From Streptomyces endocoffeicus (GTDB lineage Bacteria; Actinomycetota; Actinomycetes; Streptomycetales; Streptomycetaceae), in NCBI RefSeq assembly GCF_016741935.1, contig NZ_JAERRG010000005.1:62001-126000 (forward strand): a DNA stretch of 64,000 nt, given 5' to 3'. Each line of letters begins with the position of its first letter. The stretch's first letter is position 1. The position numbers and the translations under genes were made by a program. The notes under the pieces are model-generated. The model was not told the origin of the DNA and did no database searches. It worked only from the letters and a program-made list of their open reading frames with translations. Of this stretch, positions 19,382 to 29,806 are shown in pieces.

Positions 19382-19397
19382 TACTTCCGGTTAAGTA
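19382..19397. promoter_or_regulatory. Palindrome upstream of the NmrA-like gene
   Basis: TACTT (19382-19386) and AAGTA (19393-19397) form an inverted repeat with a six-base spacer, 67-82 bases upstream of the start codon. HxlR-family repressors of qorB-type genes bind AT-containing palindromes of this kind. The role is inferred. Confidence 0.4.
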
Positions 19398-19404
19398 AGT
19401 GTGT

Positions 19405-21432
19405 TCATTCGGGGCCGGGCCGCTCCCGGGGCTCCCGCTCGCCGGGCTCCCGGGCCTCCCGCCCCCCGGCCTCCCGCGGCTCCCGCTCCCGTGCCGCGAG
19501 GCTGACCGCGAACGGCAGGATCGTCACCGCGACCCCCGGCAGCCGCTCCAGCGTCTTGGCCAGCGACTCCGCCGTGCCCCTGTGCAGCAGCTTGCCCAGT
19601 GGGGAGGCGTAGGTGCGGCGCGGCACCAGCAGGGTCAGCGCGGTCCGCCCGTCCTCGGTGGTACGGGCCGCCAGCTCCATCACGGCGTGGCGCAGCCGCC
19701 GGTCCGGGCACTCCACGACCTCCAGCGGCACCGTCACCCCCGCCGTGGCCTCCCACCGCGCCATCAGCCGCCGGGCATGGGTCTCGTCCACCATGAAGTG
19801 CACCGCGCGGACCTCGTCGGGCCGCAGCTCATGCGCGTACCGCAGCGCCTTGACCGTCGCGAGGTCGATGCTGTCCGCCAGGACGAAGACCACATGGCGC
19901 CGCCAGCGCGGGACGTCGTCCCCGGGGCGCTCCACCGCCTCCAGGGCGGCCGCCTCCGCGCGGTACTCGCGGTTGATCCGGATCAGCGCCCAGACCCCCA
20001 GCGGGAAGACCACCACGACCAGCCAGGCGCCCTCGGTGAACTTGGTGATCCCGAAGATCAGCACCACGGCCGCGGAGACCACCGCGGTGATGAGGTTCAC
20101 CGCGGCCTTCCACGTCCGCCCCGGCTCCCGGCGCCGCAGGTGATAGGCGGTCATCCCGGACCCGGCCATGGTGAAGGCGGTGAACACCCCGATCGCGTAC
20201 AGCGCCACCAGCCGGTCCACATTGGCCTCGGTGACCACCAGCAGCGCCAGCGCCACCACGGCCAGCGACACGATCCCGTTGGAGAAGGCCAGCCGGTGGC
20301 CGCGCCGGGTCAGCTGCCGGGGCAGAAAGCGGTCCTCGGCCACGAAGCTGGCCAGGAACGGGAAGCCGGTGAAGGGCGTGTTGGCGCCCGTGTAGAGGAT
20401 GAGCGCGGTCGCCAGCTGGACGAACGCCAGCCCCAGGGCGCCCAGCACCCCGCCGCCGAAGACCAGATGGGCCTCCTGCGCGAGGACGGTCGGGGTGCCG
20501 TCCCGGTACGGGATGGCGTGGGTGAAGTGGGCCAGGGCGGAGACCCCGAGGACCAGCGTGCCCAGGACGCAGCTCATCGTGACCAGCGTGTGGCGGGCGT
20601 TGCGGCCCTTGGGGTCGCGGAAGACCGAGACGCTGTTGGAGATCGCCTCCAGACCGGTCAGCGAGGAGCCCCCGTTGGCGAACGAGCGCAGCACGATGAA
20701 GAGCGAGGCGCCGTAGAGCCAGCCATTGCCCGGAGTACCGAGCGGCACGGCGCCCGCGGCGTGCACATCGGCGTGCGGCAGCGTCCCGGTGAGTCCGCGG
20801 ATCACGCCGACCACCAGCATCAGGCCGACGGCGAGGATGAACAGGTAGGCGGGCACCATGAAGACCCGCCCGGCCTCCCGCAGTCCGCGCAGATTGCCGT
20901 AGGCGAGGATCAGGATCACCAGGGCGCTCAGCGGCAGTTGGAGATGGTCGATACCGGTCCAGGTGCCGCCGACGAGATGGGCGAACGAGATGATCGCGTT
21001 GGTGCCCGCCGAGACCTGGACCGCCACGGTGACGATGTAGTCCACCAGCAGTGCCACGGACGCGATCTGGGCGATGTCCGGGCCGAAGTTCTCCCGCGCC
21101 ACCACATACGAGCCGCCGGCCCGGGTGTAGATCGTCACCACATCGCTGTAGCAGAGCGTGACCACCAGCAGTACCAGCAGGATCGCCCCGGTCACCGGGA
21201 GGATCAGGGTGAACGCCGCGACCCCGATGACCGGCACCAGCACCCGCAGCATCTCCTCGCTGCCGTACGCCGTCGAGGAGATGCAGTCGGAGGCCAGCAC
21301 GCCCAGCGCGGCCGGATTGCTCAGCTTCTCGCGCCGGATCCGCTCGGTGACCAGGGGCGGGCCGAGCAGCAGCCGCTTGAGGCGGTAGCCGGGGCGGTCG
21401 GGCGGCTGGAGCGGGGCGGCGGTGTCGGCCAT
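19405..21432 (-). CDS. KimA-like APC-superfamily transporter
   Basis: 675 residues, about 12 membrane segments (about 40-480) followed by a cytoplasmic C-terminal domain. Motifs YGSEEMLRVLVPVIG, RAGGSYVVARENFGP and SSLTGLEAISNSVSVFRDP are shared with the YdaO/KimA potassium importers rather than with ordinary amino-acid permeases. The C-terminal domain (RRHVVFVLADSIDLATVKALRYA onward) resembles the KimA soluble domain. The end is a Glu/Arg/Pro-rich tail. I see no Shine-Dalgarno ahead of the ATG at 21432, and a strong hairpin ends 14 bases upstream. Potassium specificity is inferred from family resemblance only. Confidence 0.85.
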   Translation of the reverse strand: MADTAAPLQPPDRPGYRLKRLLLGPPLVTERIRREKLSNPAALGVLASDCISSTAYGSEEMLRVLVPVIGVAAFTLILPVTGAILLVLLVVTLCYSDVVTIYTRAGGSYVVARENFGPDIAQIASVALLVDYIVTVAVQVSAGTNAIISFAHLVGGTWTGIDHLQLPLSALVILILAYGNLRGLREAGRVFMVPAYLFILAVGLMLVVGVIRGLTGTLPHADVHAAGAVPLGTPGNGWLYGASLFIVLRSFANGGSSLTGLEAISNSVSVFRDPKGRNARHTLVTMSCVLGTLVLGVSALAHFTHAIPYRDGTPTVLAQEAHLVFGGGVLGALGLAFVQLATALILYTGANTPFTGFPFLASFVAEDRFLPRQLTRRGHRLAFSNGIVSLAVVALALLVVTEANVDRLVALYAIGVFTAFTMAGSGMTAYHLRRREPGRTWKAAVNLITAVVSAAVVLIFGITKFTEGAWLVVVVFPLGVWALIRINREYRAEAAALEAVERPGDDVPRWRRHVVFVLADSIDLATVKALRYAHELRPDEVRAVHFMVDETHARRLMARWEATAGVTVPLEVVECPDRRLRHAVMELAARTTEDGRTALTLLVPRRTYASPLGKLLHRGTAESLAKTLERLPGVAVTILPFAVSLAAREREPREAGGREAREPGEREPRERPGPE

Positions 21433-21445
21433 GCGGATAGCAGAA

Positions 21446-21491
21446 CGGGTGCCCGGCCGGGGCGCGGTCAGACGCTCCGGCCGGGCACCCG
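21446..21491 (-). terminator. 15-bp perfect hairpin between korB and the KimA-like gene
   Basis: Arms 21446-21460 and 21477-21491 (core GGGTGCCCGGCCGG) pair perfectly around a 16-base loop. It lies 47 bases after the korB stop and just before the transporter start on the same strand. It can terminate korAB transcripts and could also hinder translation or readthrough into the transporter gene. Confidence 0.75.
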
Positions 21492-21537
21492 CCTGTGCCC
21501 GTATGTACGAACGCGCCCGCTGGGCGCCTTACCGGGG

Positions 21538-22612
<1,075 letters not shown>

Positions 22613-22620
<8 letters not shown>

Positions 22621-24565
22621 CGATGGCCTCCTTGAGGGCGGTGGCGAGCTGTTCGGCCTTGAAGGGCAGTCCGCGGACCTGGGTGAAGGAGCGGGCGTCG
22701 ACCAGATAGCGGGCGCGCAGCAGCGTCGCCAGCTGACCCAGGTTCATCTCCGGCACCACGACCTTCTCGTAACCCTCCAGCACCGTGCCGAGGTTGGCCG
22801 GGAAGGGGTTGAGATGGCGCAGATGGGCCTGGGCGATCCGGTCGCCCGCGGTGCGGACGCGGCGCACCGCCGCGGTGATCGGGCCGTACGTGGAACCCCA
22901 CCCCAGGACCAGGGTGCGGGCGTCGCCGGTCGGGTCGTCCACCTCGATGTCCGGCACCGCGATGCCGTCCACCTTGGCCTGGCGGATGCGGACCATGTGG
23001 TCGTGGTTGGCCGGGTCGTAGGAGATGTTCCCCGTGCCGTCCTGCTTCTCGATGCCGCCGATCCGGTGCTCCAGACCGGGCGTGCCGGGCACGGCCCAGG
23101 GGCGGGCCAGGGTCTCCGGGTCGCGCTTGTACGGCCAGAAGACCTCGGTGCCGTCGGCCAGTACGTGGTTGGGGCCGGCCGCGAACTGGACGCGCAGATC
23201 GGGCAGCTTGTCGACGTCCGGCACCTGCCAGGGCTCCGAGCCGTTGGCCAGATAGCCGTCCGACAGCAGGAACACGGGGGTGCGGTAGGTCAGGGCGATC
23301 CGGGCCGCTTCGAGCGCGGCGTCGAAGCAGTCGGCCGGGGTCTTCGGGGCCACGATCGGCACCGGGGCCTCGCCGTTGCGCCCGTACATGGCCTGGAGCA
23401 GGTCCGCCTGCTCGGTCTTGGTGGGCAGCCCGGTGGAGGGGCCGCCGCGCTGGATGTCGATCACCAGCAGCGGCAGCTCCAGCGACACCGCGAGCCCGAT
23501 GGTCTCCGACTTCAGCGCCACACCGGGGCCGGAGGTGGTGGTCACGGCGAGGGAGCCGCCGAAGGCCGCGCCCAGCGCGGCGCCGATCCCGGCGATCTCG
23601 TCCTCGGCCTGGAAGCTGCGCACGCCGAAGTTCTTGTGCTTGGACAGCTCATGCAGGATGTCCGAGGCCGGGGTGATCGGGTACGACCCCAGGAACAGCG
23701 GCAGATCCGCCTGGCGGGAGGCCGCGATCAGCCCGTACGACAGCGCCAGGTTTCCGGAGATGTTCCGGTAGGTGCCGGTGGGGAACGCGGTGCTGGCCGG
23801 GGCGACCTCGTACGAGACGGCGAAGTCCTCGGTGGTCTCGCCGAAGTTCCAGCCCGCCCGGAAGGCGGCCACGTTCGCCTCGGCGATCTGCGGCTTCTTG
23901 GCGAACTTCTGGCGCAGGAACTTCTCGGTGTTCTCGGTCGGACGGTGGTACATCCACGACAGCAGCCCGAGCGCGAACATGTTCTTGCTGCGCTCGGCCT
24001 CCTTGCGGGACAGGCCGAATTCCTTCAGCGCCTCGATGGTCAGCGTGGTGAGCGGCACCGGGTGGACGCGATAGCCGTCCAGCGAGCCGTCCTCCAGGGG
24101 GCTTTGGTCATAGCCGACCTTGGCCATGGGGCGCTTGGTGAACTCGTCGGTGTTGACGATGATTTCCGCCCCACGCGGTACATCGGGGAGGTTGGCCTTC
24201 AGCGCGGCCGGGTTCATCGCCACCAGTACGTTCGGCGCGTCACCTGGTGTGAGGATGTCGTGATCGGCGAAGTGGAGCTGGAAGCTCGACACTCCGGGCA
24301 GGGTGCCGGCGGGGGCGCGGATCTCCGCCGGGAAGTTCGGCAGGGTCGACAGGTCGTTTCCGAACGACGCCGTCTCCGAGGTGAATCGGTCACCCGTGAG
24401 CTGCATACCGTCACCGGAGTCCCCCGCGAACCGGATGATCACCCGGTCCAGACGGCGGACCTCCTTACCACCGTCTGCTGATCGCTGCCCCCCGGCGGGC
24501 GGCTGCCCGCCCCGCTGATCGGCTGGTTCGGCCTGCTCGGCCGGGCTACTGACCTGGCTGGTCAC
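22613..24565 (-). CDS. korA: 2-oxoacid:ferredoxin oxidoreductase, alpha subunit
   Basis: 650 residues from a GTG at 24565, with GGGAGG about nine bases upstream. An N-terminal Pro/Gln/Gly-rich leader precedes the gamma-type domain (RVIIRFAGDSGDGMQLTGDRF, about residue 45). After it comes the pyruvate-ferredoxin oxidoreductase N-terminal domain (SYPITPASDILHELSK and TTTSGPGVALKSETIGLAVSLELP). This gamma-alpha fusion is the standard KorA of actinobacteria. The gene is translationally coupled to korB. Upstream, around 24695-24712, lies a short AT-rich patch (ATATATG) that is unusual here and may belong to the promoter. Confidence 0.95.
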
Positions 24566-24816
24566 TGCTTCGGACCTCCCTTGAGGCGGCGCTCCTGGAC
24601 AGTCGGTGCCGACCGGTTGTTGTCCCATGACCATCGTACGTCGGTAAGGGTGGCCTTCCTTGGCCGGATCACATGGTGGACGCCGAAAGAAGAACCATAT
24701 ATGTACTGGTTTGGCACGACGTGTCCCTCCCCCCGTGCTGTCATTTCCGCTGATCCCCCGTTCAGCCTTTGGCCCCGCTTTGGTGCGCGGGAGCCTGCTT
24801 TCAGGAATTGAGAGTC

Positions 24817-25488
24817 TCAGGAATTGAGATAAGTGAGGACGGCGAGCACCCGACGGTGATCCCCGTCACTCGGCGACAGACCGAGCTTCAGGAAGATGTT
24901 GCTCACATGCTTCTCGACCGCGCCGTCGCTCACCACGAGCTGCCGGGCGATGGCCGAATTGGTACGGCCCTCGGCCATCAGCCCCAGGACCTCCCGCTCC
25001 CTCGGGGTGAGCCCGGCCAGCACATCCTGCTTGCGGCTGCGGCCCAGCAGCTGGGCGACCACCTCCGGGTCGAGCGCCGTGCCGCCCTGGGCGACCCGCA
25101 CCACCGCGTCCACGAACTCGCGCACCTCGGCCACCCGGTCCTTGAGCAGATAGCCCACGCCCCGGCTGTTCCCGGCCAGCAGCTCGGTGGCGTACTGCTC
25201 CTCCACGTACTGCGACAGGACCAGCACCGCCAGACCAGGGTGGTCGCGGCGCAGCCGGACGGCCGCCCGCACCCCCTCGTCGGTGTGCGTGGGCGGCATC
25301 CGGACGTCGGCCACCACCACATCCGGTGGCGCGCCCTCGTCGGCCAGCTCCCGCACCGACTTGATCAGCGCTTCCGCGTCCCCGACGCCCGCGACCACGT
25401 CATGGCCCCGGTCGGTCAGCAGCCGGGTCAGCCCCTCCCGCAGCAGCACCGAATCCTCGGCGATGACCACCCGTACTCTGTCCGCCAC
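24817..25488 (-). CDS. LuxR/NarL-type response regulator
   Basis: 223 residues from a GTG at 25488; an ATG at 25530 is the alternative, and neither has a strong ribosome site. The receiver domain (VRVVIAEDSVLLREGLTRLL) has the phospho-acceptor Asp in DVVVADVRMPP and the switch Lys in GYLLKDRV. The C-terminal LuxR helix-turn-helix is LTPREREVLGLMAEGRTNSAIARQL followed by VEKHVSNIFLKLGL. It is downstream of two histidine kinases on the same strand and is the obvious partner of at least the nearer one, 140 bases away. Confidence 0.92.
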   Translation of the reverse strand: MADRVRVVIAEDSVLLREGLTRLLTDRGHDVVAGVGDAEALIKSVRELADEGAPPDVVVADVRMPPTHTDEGVRAAVRLRRDHPGLAVLVLSQYVEEQYATELLAGNSRGVGYLLKDRVAEVREFVDAVVRVAQGGTALDPEVVAQLLGRSRKQDVLAGLTPREREVLGLMAEGRTNSAIARQLVVSDGAVEKHVSNIFLKLGLSPSDGDHRRVLAVLTYLNS

Positions 25489-25628
25489 GATGCTCGGCCC
25501 CCGTTTCACTCGGTTCGTCGAGACCAGCATCCCAGGGTTCGGCCGCTCGCGTCGCGCAGAACCGGCCGCGTCCAGTTGCGCACAACCGGTCGCGCACGAG
25601 CCGCGTACAAGTGGAGGGGTGTGCGCCG

Positions 25629-26981
25629 TCAGCGCCAGGGGAGCTCGGCGGTCACCGTGGTCGGGCCGCCCGCCGGGGAGTGGACGACGAGGACCCCGTC
25701 CACCGCGTCGATCCGCTCGGCAAGACCGGCGAGACCCGAACCGGTGGACGTGTCGGCCCCGCCCCGCCCGTCGTCCGTGATCTGGACCAGCAGCCGGTCC
25801 TCGGTACGCCAGACATCGACCTCGGCGGTGCGGGCGCCGCTGTGCTTGCTGATGTTCTGCAGCAGCTCGGAGACGGTGAAGTAGACGATGCCCTCGATCG
25901 CGGGCGCGGGCCGCTGCGGAAGGTCCACGGTCGCCTTCACCGGCACGGTGCAGCGGGCGGCGAGGGCGGAGAGGGCCGGGTCGAGGCCGCGGTCGGTGAG
26001 GATGGCCGGGTGGATGCCGCGGGCGAGGTCGCGCAGCTCCTGGAGGGCGAGCTTCACCTCGCCGTGGGCCTCGTCGACCATCTTGGCGGCGGCCTCCGGG
26101 TCCTCCTCCAGCTTCTCCTTCGCCAGGCCCAGATCCATGGCGAGGGCGACCAGCCGGGCCTGGGCGCCGTCGTGGAGGTCGCGTTCGATCCGGCGCAGAT
26201 CGGCGGCGGCGGTGTCCACCACCGTCCCCCGGTCCGACTCCAGCTCCCAGACCCGGCTCGCCAGCCGGGACGGGCCGAGCAGCCCGCTCACCATGATCCG
26301 GTCGACCGAGGTCAGCCCCCGCATCAGCCACGGGGTCAGGAACAGGACCAGCACTCCGGCGGCGCAGGTCACGGCGATCTCGAACGGGGTGTCCAGATAG
26401 AAGTTGTGCCCGCGGTCGTCCCCGAAGACCTGCAGACCCGGCTCGTCCAGGTACCGGGGGAAGACCCAGCGCCACAGCGGATAGGTCGCGAAGCCCCAGC
26501 CGTAGAAGGTGAACGCCACCGCGAAGCCGAAGGAGAGCACCGCCCACGGCAGATGGATCAGCGCGTAGATCACATGACGCCAGGAGGTGCCGCTCCTGAG
26601 CAGCGCGCCCACCCAGGCGACCGGTCCGCGCCTGCCCCCGTGGCCGCCCCTCCGGCCGAGCACGGGCTCGGGCTCGGCCACCTCCAGCCCCAGCAGCGCA
26701 CGGGCGCGGGCCCGCTCGACCACGCCGAACCCCCGGCAGCCCGCGAGGGCGGCGCCGAGCACCGGGACGCCGAGGAAGGTGATCAGCAGCCCGGCGCCCA
26801 GCGCGATCATCGTGACCGCGTAGACGAAGGTGAGGATGGCCATCGGCAGGCTGATCAGGACGTAGAGGAACTCACACCACACGCGGCCCTGGAACGGCGC
26901 CTTCAGCACTGCGGGCACCAGATGGCCACGGGGCTCGGTCCCCGGCTCGTAGGGCTCGTAGGGGCGGTATGCGGTGGCCAT
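25629..26981 (-). CDS. Sensor histidine kinase (HPK7 / PF13796 sensor type), copy 1
   Basis: 450 residues. The ATG at 26981 has GGAGGACG about 12 bases upstream. Two multi-pass sensor blocks (about 30-75 and 135-240) lie in the membrane, each with a hydrophobic run such as FLYVLISLPMAILTFVYAV. A HisKA_3 dimerisation domain has the phospho-accepting His270 in ERDLHDGAQARLVALAM. The HATPase domain shows the N-box ELLQNISKHS and the G-box DDGRGG...GLAGLAERI. Nearest kinase to the response regulator. It shares long identical DNA with the second kinase. Confidence 0.93.
   Translation of the reverse strand: MATAYRPYEPYEPGTEPRGHLVPAVLKAPFQGRVWCEFLYVLISLPMAILTFVYAVTMIALGAGLLITFLGVPVLGAALAGCRGFGVVERARARALLGLEVAEPEPVLGRRGGHGGRRGPVAWVGALLRSGTSWRHVIYALIHLPWAVLSFGFAVAFTFYGWGFATYPLWRWVFPRYLDEPGLQVFGDDRGHNFYLDTPFEIAVTCAAGVLVLFLTPWLMRGLTSVDRIMVSGLLGPSRLASRVWELESDRGTVVDTAAADLRRIERDLHDGAQARLVALAMDLGLAKEKLEEDPEAAAKMVDEAHGEVKLALQELRDLARGIHPAILTDRGLDPALSALAARCTVPVKATVDLPQRPAPAIEGIVYFTVSELLQNISKHSGARTAEVDVWRTEDRLLVQITDDGRGGADTSTGSGLAGLAERIDAVDGVLVVHSPAGGPTTVTAELPWR
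25982..26126 (-). repeat. 145-base segment identical to 27638-27782 (copy 1)
   Basis: The HisKA_3-proximal coding DNA of the two kinases is identical over 145 bases and very similar on both sides (for example up to 26245 against 27900). The direct repeats are about 1.66 kb apart in the same orientation, so unequal recombination could fuse or delete a kinase. Confidence 0.85.
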
Positions 26982-27145
26982 CGTCTCGTCCGTCCTCCGG
27001 GGGCCTGTTCGGTCGCGCGTCTGCGTATCCCCAAGAGTCCCGGAGCGGAGTCGGCCCGGCCATCGGGTGGGTCGGCCTCTTCACCGGGGGGTTAGCCCTA
27101 CCTCGAGGGGTGAGGGCGGGGGCTGGGCGGGGCAGTTCAGGGGCG

Positions 27146-27204
27146 GGTCGGTGTCAGGGCAGGTGTCAGGTCGGTGTCAGGGCAGGTGTCGGGTCGGTGT
27201 CAGC
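27146..27204. repeat. 23-base tandem repeat between the kinase genes
   Basis: About two and a half copies of a 23-base unit starting GGTCGGTGTCAG (27146, 27169, 27192) lie in the 249-base gap between the kinase genes. A 19-base unit, GCCCTTCGCCGGGGCCGTG, also occurs twice (27211-27229 and 27235-27253) around the second kinase's stop codon. Confidence 0.75.
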
Positions 27205-27230
27205 TTTCAAGCCCTTCGCCGGGGCCGTGC

Positions 27231-28568
27231 TCAGGCCCTTCGCCGGGGCCGTGCCACCGCCGCGCCCGCCGCCGACCCGGTCCGGTGGCGCCAGGGCAGC
27301 TCGGCGGTCACGGCGGTCGGCCCACCGGACGGCGAGTCCACCACGAACAGCCCGTCCACCGAGCCCAGCCGCTCCGCCAGGCCCGCGAGCCCCGTGCCCC
27401 CGCCGGTGGACGCCCCGCCGCGCCCGTCGTCCCGCACCTGGATCAGCAGCCGGTCCTCGGTGCGCCACAGCTCGACCTCGGCGGTGCGGGCGCGGCTGTG
27501 CTTGCTGATGTTCTGGAGCAGCTCGGAGACGGTGAAGTAGGCGATGCCCTCGATCGCTGGTGCCGGGCGTTCGGGCAGCTCGACCGCCACCTTCACGGGC
27601 ACCGTGCAGCGGGCCGAGAGCGCGGAGAGGGCGGGGCCGAGGCCGCGGTCGGTGAGGATGGCCGGGTGGATGCCGCGGGCGAGGTCGCGCAGCTCCTGGA
27701 GGGCGAGCTTCACCTCGCCGTGGGCCTCGTCGACCATCTTGGCGGCGGCCTCCGGGTCCTCCTCCAGCTTCTCCTTCGCCAGACCGAGCCCCATGGCGAG
27801 GGCGACCAGCCGGGCCTGGGCGCCGTCGTGGAGGTCGCGTTCGATCCGGCGCAGGTCGGCGGCGGCGGTGTCCACCACGGTGCCCCGGTCCGACTCCAGC
27901 TCGGCGATCCGCCGCTCCAGCTCGTCGGAGGGGAACAGCAGCCCGCGCACCATCGCCCGGTCCACGTGCGTCAGCCCCCGGGCGATCCACGGCAGCACCG
28001 GCCAGGCGGCGAACAGCGAGGTCAGGGTGATCGCGAAGGTGACCACCGACCACGGCAGCCGGATCAGGGCGTAGAGCATGGCCCGCCAGCCGACCGGGTC
28101 CCGCAGACTCGTCCACAGCCTGCCGAGGAAGCTGCTGCCCGGCTGGTGCGGCAGCGGGCTGGGCTCGTCGATGTGCACCGAGAGCAGCGCCCTGGCGCGG
28201 TTGCGCTCGAACCGGCCGAGCAGCCGGCTGAACCGCAGCCCCAGGGCCAGCAGGGGCAGGCCCACCACCGTGACGGCCAGTCCCAGGCCCACGGCCAGCC
28301 AGACCAGGGTGAAGACGAAGCACACGATGCCCACCAGCAGATTGGCCAGGAGATACGCGATCTCCTTCCAGGTCTGCGCGGGAAAGGCGAACGCGGGCGG
28401 ACGCGGCAGCCGCTCGGCCGGCGGACGCGGCGGCCGCTCGTCGGCGCGGGCACGGCCGCTGCCGTAGCCGCCGCCGTAGCCGCCGCCGTAGCCGCCGCCA
28501 TCGGGGCCGTCGACGGGCCCGTCGACGGGGGAACTGGAGGTCATGACAGCAAGACTGCCCGGCCCCAC
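27231..28568 (-). CDS. Sensor histidine kinase (HPK7 / PF13796 sensor type), copy 2
   Basis: 445 residues from a GTG at 28568 with GGAG five bases upstream; an ATG at 28544 is the alternative. A Gly/Tyr-rich leader (YGGGYGGGYGSG) precedes the membrane sensor blocks (about 60-110 and 145-200). HisKA_3 has His247 in ERDLHDGAQARLVALAM. The HATPase domain repeats copy 1 almost residue for residue (ELLQNISKHSRA, RDDGRGG). It is upstream of copy 1 on the same strand and is paralogous through the whole catalytic part. It has no private response regulator, so it either shares the one at 24817 or acts with copy 1. Confidence 0.9.
   Translation of the reverse strand: MGPGSLAVMTSSSPVDGPVDGPDGGGYGGGYGGGYGSGRARADERPPRPPAERLPRPPAFAFPAQTWKEIAYLLANLLVGIVCFVFTLVWLAVGLGLAVTVVGLPLLALGLRFSRLLGRFERNRARALLSVHIDEPSPLPHQPGSSFLGRLWTSLRDPVGWRAMLYALIRLPWSVVTFAITLTSLFAAWPVLPWIARGLTHVDRAMVRGLLFPSDELERRIAELESDRGTVVDTAAADLRRIERDLHDGAQARLVALAMGLGLAKEKLEEDPEAAAKMVDEAHGEVKLALQELRDLARGIHPAILTDRGLGPALSALSARCTVPVKVAVELPERPAPAIEGIAYFTVSELLQNISKHSRARTAEVELWRTEDRLLIQVRDDGRGGASTGGGTGLAGLAERLGSVDGLFVVDSPSGGPTAVTAELPWRHRTGSAAGAAVARPRRRA
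27638..27782 (-). repeat. 145-base segment identical to 25982-26126 (copy 2)
   Basis: Mate of the identical segment in the first kinase gene. Flanking identity drops quickly in the sensor-coding part but stays high through the kinase core, a pattern consistent with recent duplication or gene conversion. Confidence 0.85.
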
Positions 28569-28724
28569 GGGGGCTCCGCCATGGGGCTACCCCCACCGCA
28601 TGGCGGACGGGCCGCCCGGCCGGGTGGCGGCAGGGCCTAGACTTCCCGTCCGTACGGATCGTCGAACACGCGAGGTCGACGAGGAGCGGGCAAGCACCAC
28701 GAGACCAGGGAGCGAGGGGCGGAC

Positions 28725-29147
28725 GTGCCGGAGGCGACGACCGTACGCACCACCAGCGTCACCAGCGTCCAGCTCGCGGCCGACTACTTCCACGGCTATA
28801 CGGTGGTCGGACTGCTGGCGGCGATCGGCGTGATCTTCGTCGCCGTGGCCTTCGGGGCCGGGCGGCTGCTGCGGCCCGTCGTGCCCACGCCCGAGAAGCT
28901 GCTGACCTACGAGTGCGGAGTGGATCCCGTGGGCGAGGGCTGGGCCCACACCCAGGTCCGCTACTACGTCTACGCTTTTCTGTATGTGATTTTCGCGGTG
29001 GACTCGATCTTCTTGTTCCCGTGGGCGACGGTCTTCGCGGCGCCCGGCTTCGGGGCCGCCACGCTGGTGGAGATGTTCATCTTCCTCGGGTTCCTCGCCG
29101 TAGGTCTGCTGTACGCATGGAAGAAGGGCGTCCTGGAGTGGACGTGA
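28725..29147 (+). CDS. nuoA: NADH-quinone oxidoreductase subunit A
   Basis: 140 residues from a GTG at 28725 preceded by a GAGGGGC-rich ribosome site. Three membrane helices are seen, with the family signature YECGVDPVGEGWAHTQVRYYVYAFLYVIF on the loop near residues 66-90. NuoA is a small proton-pump-arm subunit that sits next to NuoJ, H and K at the quinone site. First gene of the nuoABCHIJKLMN operon. Its stop overlaps the nuoB GTG as GTGA. The gene diverges from the kinase genes, leaving about 156 bases for the operon promoter. Confidence 0.95.
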   Translation: MPEATTVRTTSVTSVQLAADYFHGYTVVGLLAAIGVIFVAVAFGAGRLLRPVVPTPEKLLTYECGVDPVGEGWAHTQVRYYVYAFLYVIFAVDSIFLFPWATVFAAPGFGAATLVEMFIFLGFLAVGLLYAWKKGVLEWT

Positions 29148-29806
29148 CACCGAACCCGACGCCGACGACGGCCTCCGGACCGCCGGTCCCCGCGCCCGCC
29201 CCGGTGGACCTGCCGGAGCCGCGCCGTCTCGGCCCGCTGGCCCGGCTGGCCCCCGAGCCGATGAAGGTGGTCCTGAACTGGGGCCGCCGCTACAGCCTGT
29301 GGGTCTTCAACTTCGGGCTCGCCTGCTGCGCGATCGAATTCATCGCGGCGTCGATGGCCCGCCACGACTTCATCCGGCTCGGCGTGATCCCCTTCGCGCC
29401 GGGGCCGCGCCAGGCCGACCTGATGGTCGTCTCCGGCACGGTCACGGACAAGATGGCGCCCGCGGTGAAGCGGCTGTACGAGCAGATGCCGGAGCCGAAG
29501 TACGTGATCTCCTTCGGGGCCTGCTCGAACTGCGGCGGCCCCTACTGGGACTCGTACGCCGTGACCAAGGGCGTCGACCAGATCATCCCCGTCGACGTCT
29601 ACGTCCCCGGCTGCCCGCCCCGGCCCGAGGCGCTGCTGCAGGGCATCCTCAAACTGCAGGAGAAGATCGCGCGCGAGTCGCTGGGCGAGCGCTACGGCAA
29701 TTCCGGGCCCGGCACGGCGCCCACGCCCACGGCCGCGAGCCGTCCGTCGGCCGCCGCGCTGCGCAGCGGGCTGGTCACGCCTCCGGGGCGGGAAGACACG
29801 CGATGA
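29144..29806 (+). CDS. nuoB: NADH-quinone oxidoreductase subunit B
   Basis: 220 residues. The GTG at 29144 overlaps nuoA. It carries the ligands of the terminal N2 [4Fe-4S] cluster: the tandem Cys pair in FGLACCAIEF, Cys in FGACSNCGG and Cys in VPGCPPRPEALLQGI. A Pro/Ala-rich leader (about 1-40) and a C-terminal Pro/Thr/Ala tail of about 35 residues extend past the usual core of about 160. NuoB normally contacts NuoD at the quinone pocket, but no nuoD follows in this operon. It ends with an ATGA overlap with nuoC. Confidence 0.95.
   Translation: MTPNPTPTTASGPPVPAPAPVDLPEPRRLGPLARLAPEPMKVVLNWGRRYSLWVFNFGLACCAIEFIAASMARHDFIRLGVIPFAPGPRQADLMVVSGTVTDKMAPAVKRLYEQMPEPKYVISFGACSNCGGPYWDSYAVTKGVDQIIPVDVYVPGCPPRPEALLQGILKLQEKIARESLGERYGNSGPGTAPTPTAASRPSAAALRSGLVTPPGREDTR

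Noticed and set aside
21433..21537. Possible ydaO/c-di-AMP riboswitch upstream of the KimA-like gene
   Set aside because: Only 105 bases are available and most form a simple hairpin; the conserved riboswitch core is not visible.
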